A stretch of 64,000 nucleotides of DNA. Source: Limnospira fusiformis SAG 85.79 (lineage in GTDB: Bacteria; Cyanobacteriota; Cyanobacteriia; Cyanobacteriales; Microcoleaceae). The first letter of the stretch is position 1, and every line of letters starts with the position of its first letter. Where the stretch lies: positions 2,841,403 to 2,905,402 of the forward strand of contig NZ_CP051185.1 in the NCBI RefSeq assembly GCF_012516315.1, read 5' to 3'. The notes under the pieces are model-generated. The model saw only the letters and a list, made by a program, of their open reading frames with translations, made no database searches and was not told where the DNA came from. Positions 38,444 through 46,799 of this stretch are shown piece after piece. Position numbers and translations under genes: made by a program.

Positions 38444-38902
38444 CTACTCAGCAACTACATGGATTTCCACTTCGGCGGTAACTTCAGGATGGAGTTTGAT
38501 ATGAGCCTTATAGAAACCGATTTTGTTAATATCAGGTAAGGTGATACCACGGCGATCTACTTCTTGACCTGTAGCCTTCTCAATGGCTTCGGCTAGTTCG
38601 CGATCGGTGACGGTTCCAAAGATCGCCTCATTTTCGCCGACTTGTTTAGCAATGGTAAACCGACCGATGGTTTCCAGGGCGGTTTTACGAGACTGGGCTT
38701 GTTGTTTAAGTTCAATCAAGCGTTGACGTTCTTCTTCCCGGCGGCGTTCTACCTGTCTGAGAATGCCGGGAGTAGCGCGGACTGCGAAACTATAGGGTAG
38801 CAAATAGTTGCGCGCATAACCGGGGGCTACTTCTACTAAATCGCCTTCGCGTCCTAATTTGCTAACATCCTTAGTGAGAACGACTTGAGTTCGCTTTGAC
38901 AT
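38444..38902 (-). CDS. rplI: 50S ribosomal protein L9
   Basis: 152 residues, the usual length. The N-terminal domain [20 protein letters not shown] followed by GYARNYLLP is the L9 signature; a long charged connecting helix (about 45-75, [18 protein letters not shown]) leads to the C-terminal domain ending in [12 protein letters not shown]. It binds 23S rRNA at the base of the L1 stalk. dnaB follows on the same strand 108 bp downstream. Confidence 0.95.
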   Translation of the reverse strand: MSKRTQVVLTKDVSKLGREGDLVEVAPGYARNYLLPYSFAVRATPGILRQVERRREEERQRLIELKQQAQSRKTALETIGRFTIAKQVGENEAIFGTVTDRELAEAIEKATGQEVDRRGITLPDINKIGFYKAHIKLHPEVTAEVEIHVVAE

Positions 38903-39014
38903 AATGGTTCCTCATAACTGTTTTAACCCAAACACTCTATCTTAGCGATATAAAGGGGGCGATCGCAAGTGAAAACGGAAAAATCTGTGTCGGGCAGTCC
39001 TGGCACATTTCAGG

Positions 39015-39020
39015 TATAAT
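39015..39020 (+). promoter_or_regulatory. Possible -10 box of the amino-acid ABC ATPase gene
   Basis: TATAAT 41 bp before the start codon, in the divergent rplI/ABC region. No good -35 box is seen 17 bases upstream, so an activator may be needed if this is used. Confidence 0.35.
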
Positions 39021-39060
39021 CGACGGTAAAATTTAATATCAGTTAACAATTGTACCTAAA

Positions 39061-39843
39061 ATGACACAGACACAAGCCGGTTCGCCCCAAGACTCGCAAA
39101 CCCCCGTTTCTGATGCTGTCATTATCGCTCAGGATGTCCATAAGTGGTATAGCAACAACTTCCATGTTCTCCGAGGTGTCAGCCTAACGGTGAGACGGGG
39201 TGAGGTAGTGGTGATCATGGGTCCGAGTGGTTCAGGAAAATCTACGTTTATTCGGACATTTAACGCTTTAGAGGAATTTCAGGAAGGGAGTATTGTGATT
39301 GACGGGATCACGCTTTCCCATGATTTGAAAAATATTGAGGAAATTCGTCGGGAAGTGGGAATGGTGTTCCAACAGTTTAATCTGTTCCCCCATTTAACTA
39401 TCCTGCAAAATGTGACCCTAGCACCAATCTGGGTGAGGCGATGGCCGAAAGCTAAGGCTGAGGAGGTGGCTATGCAGCTTTTGGAAAGGGTTGGTATTCT
39501 GGAACAGGCGAAAAAATATCCGGGTCAGCTTTCTGGGGGTCAGCAGCAACGGGTGGCGATCGCCCGCGCCCTAGCTATGCAACCGAAAATTATGTTATTT
39601 GATGAACCTACGTCCGCCCTTGACCCGGAAATGGTGCGGGAAGTGTTAGATGCAATGCGGACTTTGGCTAGTGAGGGGATGACGATGGTTTGTGTCACCC
39701 ATGAGGTGGGATTTGCGCGAGAAGTAGCCGATCGCGTTGTTTTGATGTCAGATGGTCTCTTGGTGGAAGAAGGGACTCCAGAGGAGTTTTTCAACAATCC
39801 TCAAGAAGAACGGACTAAGAGATTTTTGTCACAAATTCTATAG
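39061..39843 (+). CDS. Polar amino acid ABC transporter ATP-binding protein (GlnQ/BgtA-like)
   Basis: 260 residues. Walker A is [16 protein letters not shown] (about residues 58-73), Q loop [15 protein letters not shown] signature [17 protein letters not shown] (about 158-174), Walker [17 protein letters not shown] and switch His in VTHEVG. The pattern [20 protein letters not shown] and the overall sequence place it in the polar amino acid family, close to cyanobacterial BgtA or NatA and enterobacterial GlnQ. No permease or binding-protein gene is adjacent, as is usual for BgtA-type ATPases shared by several uptake systems. It is convergent with the next gene. Confidence 0.88.
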   Translation: MTQTQAGSPQDSQTPVSDAVIIAQDVHKWYSNNFHVLRGVSLTVRRGEVVVIMGPSGSGKSTFIRTFNALEEFQEGSIVIDGITLSHDLKNIEEIRREVGMVFQQFNLFPHLTILQNVTLAPIWVRRWPKAKAEEVAMQLLERVGILEQAKKYPGQLSGGQQQRVAIARALAMQPKIMLFDEPTSALDPEMVREVLDAMRTLASEGMTMVCVTHEVGFAREVADRVVLMSDGLLVEEGTPEEFFNNPQEERTKRFLSQIL

Positions 39844-39900
39844 TAGAGTTGGGAACCTCCAACAGGTAGCAGCAGAATATTGCAGAACATCAGGGACAAG

Positions 39901-41625
39901 CTATGGGTCGCTGGTGGCTTTTTCGGTTGGACTCAAATTCCCGGGAAGACGGTTAATAGATAGAGGATGCCAAAGTTGTTGGAGACGGTGCGCGGGAAGG
40001 GTCAAATAAAGAACATCTCCGGGACTTAACAGGGAGTCTAATAATTTCCAGCTATGTATAGTTTGGGAGTTGGTTTCGATGTACAGGGGGACAAAATCCA
40101 CTCTGGTAGCCACATCTTTGACTCTTTGTCCGCAAAAGGGATGGTTAGCGGTGATTAGGGTAGCTAGGGCGACCCAAAGACTATCAGCGGTGATGCCATT
40201 GCCTAAAATTCTACCGCCGATCGCGGCGGCTGCAAAGGCAGGCGCAGCAATTTCTGTGGGACTCAGAACTGTCTCAAAATCAAATACCTGCTGAACCATT
40301 AGCCCAAATTGAGGGTCTTGGTTACGAACTATCATCCGCAGGTGGGGTGCTATAGCCCTGGCGCTGAGGGCTATTTCTAGGTTGGCGGTGTCGTCACTGG
40401 TGACGGCGAGGAGGACTTCTGCTTGTTGAACATTGACGCTTTCTAAGATAGACGACAGGGAAGCATCACCTTCGACAAAGGGTATTCTAAGCGATCGCAC
40501 TGTACTGATAAAACGACAGTTAGGATCGCGATCAATTACCACTACTTCATAGCCGCTGCGGTGTAGTTGTTCAGCAATTTGAACACCAATGCCACCCAAA
40601 CCACAGATTATATAATGGTTGCGTTGTGGAACCCGTGTAGCGTTGAGATATTCAGTTAACCTGGTTCCTAGTACAAAGTCATTAAGTAAGGCGTAACAGA
40701 TACCAATTACCCCAGCACCTACTAGCATCATGATGGCGGTGAAGATTTTAATGCTATCAGGGGCATTCTCGGCGACTTTTTCATTACCCCCAGCCCCGGT
40801 AATCATTCCTACTGAAAAATAGAGGGAGTCAACTAGGGAATTATCTAAGTTAATGCTTACATAAGTTAGGGTCGCCAAGAAAATTGTCAGCATTAAAACC
40901 AGGGTAATCAAAAGGGCTTTTTTGCCATGCTGTTGAAACTTTTTCAGGCTGTTAATGAATTTCATCCCCCTTTGATAGAGGCTGAAACGCTGGGTGCGGA
41001 TACTGGGTTTAGTGGCAATAATTAGGCGATCGCCTACATCAAGTTTTTGTCCCTCAAGAACTGCTGACACTAGATCTAAGTGGCTATTATTAGGAATGTA
41101 ATAGATCAGCATTCGATCGCGATCAGACCAGAGATCATGGAGGCTTTTACCGACCCAAGAATGTTCAGGATCGATAAATTCTTCATGAATTGGCCAGGTT
41201 TGGTTAAATAGTCGCAGTTGACCAATAGCACGACTCCCCAAAGCCGCAAAGGTAAACACGGGAGCAGCCAAGGCGGAGACGCTCATGGTACTATGGTCTG
41301 GTAGAATGCGATCGAGGCTTTGTCCTAAATTAGTATTAAACAGACGGCTAATAATTCTGATTTTAGGATTGAGAATCCTGGCTTGCATTAAAATAGCTAG
41401 ATTGGTAGCATCATCATTACCAGCCAGTACGAGGGTATGGGCGCTTTGAATACCAGCGGCTAACAGGGTAGAGGCGGCGCGAAAACTACCGACAACTACA
41501 TCTGACCCTTCACCTTTTACGGGTTGCTCATTCACTCCTACAACAATAGCTCCTTGTTGTCTCAACAGACGAAAAATTTGGTAGCCAGTGCGTCCTAAGT
41601 TGCAAACGATAATTCTAGGTTTCAT
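39901..41625 (-). CDS. RCK/TrkA-N protein with two-helix channel-like core
   Basis: 574 residues. It has an N-terminal TrkA-N-like Rossmann domain (IIVCNLGRTGYQIFRLL, about 4-130), a TrkA-C-like stretch, a membrane helix near 235-260 (ALLITLVLMLTIFLATLTYV), a pore-like segment DSLYFSVGMITGAGGNE, a second helix (IFTAIMMLVGAGVIGICYAL), then a second TrkA-N domain with IICGLGGIGVQIAEQLHRS (GxGGxG, about 340). The RCK-channel-RCK order resembles bacterial potassium-channel-related proteins, but the usual TxGYG filter is replaced by MITGAGG. It may conduct a different ion or have a regulatory role. It is convergent with the ABC ATPase gene. Confidence 0.7.
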   Translation of the reverse strand: MKPRIIVCNLGRTGYQIFRLLRQQGAIVVGVNEQPVKGEGSDVVVGSFRAASTLLAAGIQSAHTLVLAGNDDATNLAILMQARILNPKIRIISRLFNTNLGQSLDRILPDHSTMSVSALAAPVFTFAALGSRAIGQLRLFNQTWPIHEEFIDPEHSWVGKSLHDLWSDRDRMLIYYIPNNSHLDLVSAVLEGQKLDVGDRLIIATKPSIRTQRFSLYQRGMKFINSLKKFQQHGKKALLITLVLMLTIFLATLTYVSINLDNSLVDSLYFSVGMITGAGGNEKVAENAPDSIKIFTAIMMLVGAGVIGICYALLNDFVLGTRLTEYLNATRVPQRNHYIICGLGGIGVQIAEQLHRSGYEVVVIDRDPNCRFISTVRSLRIPFVEGDASLSSILESVNVQQAEVLLAVTSDDTANLEIALSARAIAPHLRMIVRNQDPQFGLMVQQVFDFETVLSPTEIAAPAFAAAAIGGRILGNGITADSLWVALATLITANHPFCGQRVKDVATRVDFVPLYIETNSQTIHSWKLLDSLLSPGDVLYLTLPAHRLQQLWHPLSINRLPGNLSPTEKATSDP

Positions 41626-41799
41626 ATTTCGTAAATTGTGGACTCCCCAGGGAGGGTCTAGGTCTACTGTCGGGTGTGTAATCCACCATTATGACAGCCA
41701 CAAATTATGACAATTGTATCCCATAACACCGTTTGCCGATTAGATAAATACAGGGCGATCGCTATCAATCACCCTGAGTTAGAAAATCTCTGAGTCAAT

Positions 41800-43389
41800 C
41801 TATCTGTTAGTTAGCAGGGCTTTGGATTGAGATTCTCCGGCTTTGACCAGGTTTTTATGTAGCTGTACATTCAGCAGGAATAAGGCAGTCCATTGGATAG
41901 CTATAGTTAGGAAAAAGTCGATAAATTGTGCTGATTCTAAACTAGCCCAAGGCGCAAAAGACAGCAAAAATGGCACGGGATATTGGTCGGGTTGTATTGG
42001 TATCAGCACCATGCAAATGAAAGGAAATAAGACGATCGCGAGAACAATTCCTACAGCCCAAAGTTGCGGTTTGACGATTTTCTTGAGTAGGACTAACTGC
42101 GCGACAGTTGCACAAATTAGAATCAAACCACCCAGGAAAACCAAGCCCAAAATCCACTGCCAATTTTGATGAGATTGGGAAGAATTAAATTGAAATTGTG
42201 CGGTCAAAATCCAGGGAGTCCACATGACAATTGTGATGATGATATTAGCAAAGACTGCTAACATATTGGGGCTTTTTTCTGCCCATAATAAATCCTGGAA
42301 TAATTGGCGATTTTTGAGGTGATGACGGGTAGACTCTCGACGATAACGCGCCCAATCTTGCAAGGGTTGACGCTGAGGAGATAAGGCGGCGATCGCCAAC
42401 AATAAGCACAAGGGAATTATCCCATATAGGAAAAATGTTCCTAACTCTTGCCATGAATTAGACCGGATTGGTGTGACAAACCCTAGCAAAAATAAGTTAA
42501 GACTAAATACTGCTAAATAACTCTGTTTTTTGCTGAGTAATGTGGTAGCGGGGTCACTAAAACGGCGGTTTAAAACTTGCCAAGTTCCCACCATTAAAAC
42601 CACTAAAGTTAGACTCATAAACCCATACCATGCAGCTATATTATAGCTAACCGGAATATTAAACCATTTAATCCATAAATCCCAGCGATTATTAAAATCT
42701 TGCCAAGCATTTGGGTTCTCGTTGGCTAATCTAGCTACACCAAAGATTAACTGCAAAAATTGTAAGCTGGGAAACACTATGAATGCAGCCATTAATGTCC
42801 ATAACCACCCGGCGGCAAATCCTACTAAAGGTAATAGCAGGGATAGGCTAAATAAACTCATGGCGACAATAGCAAATACCCCATATTGTAATAGCAGTAA
42901 TCCGATGGGTATTTGTGCTTTAATAGCGACGATAGTCTGCAATGGTAAAGCTAAAGCCAGTCCTAGGTATAGTAAAATAGGAACACCCATTAGCTTTCCG
43001 GCTAAAATATCCCGACCTGGTTGGGGGCTGAGGCGGATAAAATTGAGAGTGCCGCGCTTTTCCTCTAGGGCTAAATCTTGAATTAGCATATACACGCCAC
43101 CCAACATTAAAGCCATGGGTAAAATCCAATTCATGGTCAGAAATATATCATTCCACCAGGTTTGCCATTCAATAACTATGGGGAACTGTTTAGAGTCAAT
43201 GATATATCTCCCATAGGGACTTTTTTCGGTGGGTAATTGAGCAGAAAAGAAGAATATCAGCAGTGCTTGGCTGAGGAGAGAAACACTACTAACTAAGGTA
43301 ATACTGCGAGGTTTGAGTCTGCCTTTTAGTTCTCGAATTAACTGGGGATTCCAGTTAGCTACAAATGCCATCAAATTAGGTATTATCAT
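41800..43389 (-). CDS. ABC-2-type transporter permease
   Basis: 529 residues with about twelve hydrophobic segments. An N-terminal amphipathic region (NPQLIRELKGRLKPRSI) precedes the first helix, and LALEEKRGTLNFIRLSPQPG (about residues 103-122) is the cytoplasmic motif found in ABC-2 permeases that pair with a separate ATPase. It starts 42 bp after the end of such an ATPase gene on the same strand. It probably exports or positions a lipid, peptide or other hydrophobic compound; the substrate is unknown. Confidence 0.75.
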   Translation of the reverse strand: MIIPNLMAFVANWNPQLIRELKGRLKPRSITLVSSVSLLSQALLIFFFSAQLPTEKSPYGRYIIDSKQFPIVIEWQTWWNDIFLTMNWILPMALMLGGVYMLIQDLALEEKRGTLNFIRLSPQPGRDILAGKLMGVPILLYLGLALALPLQTIVAIKAQIPIGLLLLQYGVFAIVAMSLFSLSLLLPLVGFAAGWLWTLMAAFIVFPSLQFLQLIFGVARLANENPNAWQDFNNRWDLWIKWFNIPVSYNIAAWYGFMSLTLVVLMVGTWQVLNRRFSDPATTLLSKKQSYLAVFSLNLFLLGFVTPIRSNSWQELGTFFLYGIIPLCLLLAIAALSPQRQPLQDWARYRRESTRHHLKNRQLFQDLLWAEKSPNMLAVFANIIITIVMWTPWILTAQFQFNSSQSHQNWQWILGLVFLGGLILICATVAQLVLLKKIVKPQLWAVGIVLAIVLFPFICMVLIPIQPDQYPVPFLLSFAPWASLESAQFIDFFLTIAIQWTALFLLNVQLHKNLVKAGESQSKALLTNR

Positions 43390-43431
43390 GATTCCCTCAA
43401 GTTAAGGATAGGTGGTTAATTTGGGGCGTTT

Positions 43432-44382
43432 TTAAGATGCCTGTTTATGTCCCAATTTCAAGAAAATTGATTCTAAATTATCCTGGGTGGGATAAAATTG
43501 GGTAATGGGTAAACCTGCATCTATGAGCGATCGCAATAAAAGGGCCTGGGTTTCTAAATCACCAGTAAACTGCACCCGTACTTGTTGACTGCCGGGAATT
43601 ACTTCCCACTCTTCTATGTTGGCACAATTTTTCAAATGTGTAACTAAGGGATTAACAGATCCGAGAGTGGAAATAAAAATTTGTTGATTACTCAGGCGCT
43701 GATAGAGTTCGGCTAAAGATGCACTCTCGACTAAATAGCCAAGTTCCATAATGCCTATCGAGGTACAAAAATCCTCTAAATCGCTGAGAACATGGGAAGA
43801 AATGAGAATTGTCATTCCAGCTTCTCGCAGGGTTTTAATGATGTCGCGAAACTGTTGGCGGGCGATGGGGTCTAACCCAGAAACAGGTTCATCAAGTAAC
43901 AGCAAGAGGGGTTGATGAATTACTGTCCGCCCTAAACTTAACCTTTGTTTCATTCCCCGAGATAGGGTAGCAATTAAGCTATGGCGTTTATGGCTAAGGT
44001 CCACTAATTCTAAAACTTCATAAATCCGTTGCGATCGCTTAGGTTCTCGGAGATAATATAATCCAGCGAAATAGTCGAGATAATCCTGAACTGTCAGATC
44101 ATCATAAAGGGGAAAATCATCAGGGAGATAGCCAATATACTGCTTTAAAGTGGGATTAGTGCGATCGCGTAATAGCCTTTCTCCGTGAATATAAATCTCT
44201 CCGGTTGAGGGTTCTTCTGCAGTAGCCAGCATCCGCAGTAGGGTAGTTTTTCCCGCCCCATTAGGGCCAATCAGTCCGTAAACTTCCCCCGCCGCCACCT
44301 GTAGGTCAAGGTCATGAACTGCTATATGACGGTCGAATTGTTTGGTTAGTCCCCGGGTTTCAATCGCCAATTCTTTAGCCAT
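43432..44382 (-). CDS. ABC transporter ATP-binding protein (ABC-2 type)
   Basis: 316 residues. Walker A GLIGPNGAGKTTLLRMLA (about 36-53), Q-loop region YLPDDFPLYDDLTV, signature TLSRGMKQRLSLGRTVI (about 145, SRGMKQ in place of SGGQ, as in CcmA/NatA-type exporters), Walker B LLLLDEPVSGLDPIARQ and switch His in ISSHVLSDLE. The C-terminal 90 residues are the extension typical of DrrA/NodI-like exporters. It forms a two-gene operon with the permease downstream. Confidence 0.88.
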   Translation of the reverse strand: MAKELAIETRGLTKQFDRHIAVHDLDLQVAAGEVYGLIGPNGAGKTTLLRMLATAEEPSTGEIYIHGERLLRDRTNPTLKQYIGYLPDDFPLYDDLTVQDYLDYFAGLYYLREPKRSQRIYEVLELVDLSHKRHSLIATLSRGMKQRLSLGRTVIHQPLLLLLDEPVSGLDPIARQQFRDIIKTLREAGMTILISSHVLSDLEDFCTSIGIMELGYLVESASLAELYQRLSNQQIFISTLGSVNPLVTHLKNCANIEEWEVIPGSQQVRVQFTGDLETQALLLRSLIDAGLPITQFYPTQDNLESIFLKLGHKQAS

Positions 44383-44509
44383 AAGGGGTATTTTGTAAGT
44401 TCTTATTTGGGACTACAATAATTACAATTGTGGTTACGGAAGGATCTTGATTATTCTTGCGAGTCTCCCTACATATAGAGATAATAAACCCAGTGATGAG
44501 CATTAATCT

Positions 44510-45094
44510 ATGAGCAAAATTGCCCTGTTTGGAACCAGTGCCGATCCTCCCACAGAAGGCCACCAGTCTATTTTAACTCAACTAGGTCAGAGATTCGATC
44601 GCGTGTTGGTCTGGGCTGCTGATAACCCTTTTAAGTCTCATGGCGCTTCCCTGGAACATCGACAAGCTATGCTAGAGGTGTTGATTAACTCAATTTATCC
44701 ACCCCAAACTAATATTTTGCTGAAACCAGAACTTAGCAGTCGCCGCACGATTGAGACGGTCCACCGGGCTCGGAAATCTTGGCTTAATGACGACTTTACC
44801 CTAGTTATCGGCTCAGATTTGGTATCACAGATACCCCGTTGGTATAAAATTAATGATCTGTTGGGTGAGGTTAACTTATTAGTGGTTCCCCGACCAGGCT
44901 ACGACATTGAAGACCCTGATTTGGCGAAACTGCGAGAGTTAGGGGGAAAAGTAGCGATCGCCAATTGGCAGGGTTTACCTGTTTCCTCCACTGATTTTCG
45001 CCAAGCAGGTGATCCTAATCCCATTCCGGGCGCGGTGGCTGATTATATCGCGCGCCAAAATTTATATCAATCTAGTTCTGGCCAGCAGTCCTGA
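44510..45094 (+). CDS. nadD: Nicotinate-nucleotide adenylyltransferase
   Basis: 194 residues. The nucleotidyltransferase loop ALFGTSADPPTEGHQSI (5-21) carries the conserved G-T and the TxGH-type motif. VWAADNPFKSH, the central VIGSDLVSQIPRWYK and the C-terminal VSSTDFRQ correspond to the NadD substrate and ISSTxIR motifs. The enzyme makes nicotinic acid adenine dinucleotide in NAD synthesis. The stop is 2 bases before the ATG of the Nudix/NrtR-like gene, so the two are an operon and the second gene supports the NAD assignment. Confidence 0.85.
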   Translation: MSKIALFGTSADPPTEGHQSILTQLGQRFDRVLVWAADNPFKSHGASLEHRQAMLEVLINSIYPPQTNILLKPELSSRRTIETVHRARKSWLNDDFTLVIGSDLVSQIPRWYKINDLLGEVNLLVVPRPGYDIEDPDLAKLRELGGKVAIANWQGLPVSSTDFRQAGDPNPIPGAVADYIARQNLYQSSSGQQS

Positions 45095-45096
45095 AT

Positions 45097-45831
45097 ATGG
45101 CAGGAAATTCCCCACAACCATCGACTAGCCACCCCCTCGCTGACTTTAAGGTGGGAGTGGATAATATTATTTTTTCGATTGATACAGCGGCTCATCGCCT
45201 GTTGGTATTATTGGTAATGCGACAACAGGAACCTTTTTGCGATCGTTGGAGTCTTCCGGGAACCTTAGTGCGTCAAGGGGAATCCTTAGAAGATGCGGCT
45301 TATCGGATTTTAGATGAAAAAATTAAGGTGGAAAACCTTTATTTAGAACAGCTTTATAGTTTTGGCGGACCTCATCGCGATCCGCGAGAAAGTGCAGGGA
45401 GTTATAATGTCCGTTATCTATCTGTGAGTTATTTTGCCCTAGTTAGATTTGAGGAAGCGCAATTAATTCCTAATCAATCAACGGGGGTAGCTTGGTATCC
45501 CATACAAGAAGTACCATCTCTAGCATTTGACCATAATCAGATTTTAGAATATGGATATCGTCGCCTGCGTAATAAGTTAGAATACAGTCCGGTGGCTTTT
45601 GATGTACTTCCACAACTCTTTACCCTAGGGGAATTATACCAATTTTATCTAACAGTTTTAGGTGAGGGTTTCTCGGACTATTCCAATTTTCGCGCCCGTT
45701 TACTCAAGCTAGGCTTTCTGTGTGACACGGGTATCAAAACCTCTCGCGGCGCAGGACGACCCGCCACCCTCTACCGCTTCGACGCTGAAGCGTTTAGCCC
45801 CTTAAAGGATAAACCTTTAGTTTTTGTTTAG
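45097..45831 (+). CDS. nrtR: NrtR-type regulator (Nudix-like domain plus winged helix)
   Basis: 244 residues. Residues 15-150 form a Nudix fold in which the Nudix box is degenerate: GTLVRQGESLEDAAYRILDE lacks the REXXEE catalytic core, as expected for the NrtR transcriptional regulators that sense ADP-ribose rather than cleave it. The C-terminal part (about 165-240, LPQLFTLGELYQFYLTVLGE, NFRARLLKLGFL, GAGRPATLYRF) is a winged helix with the R-G-A-G-R-P wing typical of the family. Overlapping translation with nadD suggests it controls NAD biosynthesis genes. No operator was located. Confidence 0.8.
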   Translation: MAGNSPQPSTSHPLADFKVGVDNIIFSIDTAAHRLLVLLVMRQQEPFCDRWSLPGTLVRQGESLEDAAYRILDEKIKVENLYLEQLYSFGGPHRDPRESAGSYNVRYLSVSYFALVRFEEAQLIPNQSTGVAWYPIQEVPSLAFDHNQILEYGYRRLRNKLEYSPVAFDVLPQLFTLGELYQFYLTVLGEGFSDYSNFRARLLKLGFLCDTGIKTSRGAGRPATLYRFDAEAFSPLKDKPLVFV

Positions 45832-46799
45832 TGCGCTAAATTAACAATTAATAATTAATAATTAATAATTAATAATTAGAGCCGGGTTTCTCCCCCCACA
45901 GGTCAAGAAACCATAGGGCGGGTTTATTAAGATGGTTGTGGGGATGGAGAAATTAATAATTAATAATTAATAATTAATAATTAACAATTAGAGCCGGGTT
46001 TCTCCCCCCACAGGTCAAGAAACCATAGGGCGGGTTTATTAAGATGGTTGTGGGGATGGAGAAATTAATAATTAATAATTAATAATTAACAATTAGAGCC
46101 GGGTTTCTCCCCCCACAGGTCAAGAAACCCGGTTTCTCAAAGAAACCTGGTTTCTAAGCTGAACCATAGGGCGGGTTTATTAAGATGGTCGTGGGGATGG
46201 AGAAATTAATAATTAATAATTAATAATTAACAATTAGAGCCGGGTTTCTCCCCCCACAGGTCAAGAAACCCGGTTTCTCAAAGAAACCTGGTTTCTAAGC
46301 TGAACCATAGGGCGGGTTTATTAAGATGGTCGTGGGGATGGAGAAATTAATAATTAATAATTAATAATTAACAATTAGAGCCGGGTTTCTCCCCCCACAG
46401 GTCAAGAAACCCGGTTTCTCAAAGAAACCTGGTTTCTAAGCTGAACCATAGGGCGGGTTTATTAAGATGGTCGTGGGGATGGAGAATTGACAACAGAACC
46501 CGCCCCTACAATTATTAATTATTAATTATTAATTATTAATTATTAATTATTAATTATTAATTATAGCCGGGTTTCTAAGCTGAACCATAGGGCGGGTTTA
46601 TTAAGATGGTCGTGGGGATGGAGAATTGACAACAGAACTCGCCCCTACAATTATTAATTATTAATTATTAATTATTAATTATTAATTATAGCCGGGTTTC
46701 TAAGCTGAACCATAGGGCGGGTTTATTAAGATGGTCGTGGGGATGGAGAATTGACAACAGAACCCGCCCCTACAATTAATAATTATTAATTATTAATTA
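45832..46799. repeat. Complex minisatellite block with seven copies of a CCATAGGGCGGGTTTATT core
   Basis: About 970 bp without a gene. Long ATTAATA/ATTATTA microsatellites alternate with units that hold GAGCCGGGTTTCTCC, the near-palindromes AGAAACCCGGTTTCT and AGAAACCTGGTTTCT, and the core CCATAGGGCGGGTTTATT. Cores lie near 45911, 46023, 46163, 46304, 46446, 46585 and 46710. Unit length differs because some copies gained the AGAAACC palindromes and others end in GAACCCGCCCCTACAATT, a motif shared with the pyk-dnaB array. The block abuts the end of the next gene. Confidence 0.9.

Noticed and set aside
45832..46799. Minisatellite block as a CRISPR or small-RNA gene cluster
   Set aside because: Units differ by insertion of palindromes, not by spacers; composition is microsatellite plus one repeat family.
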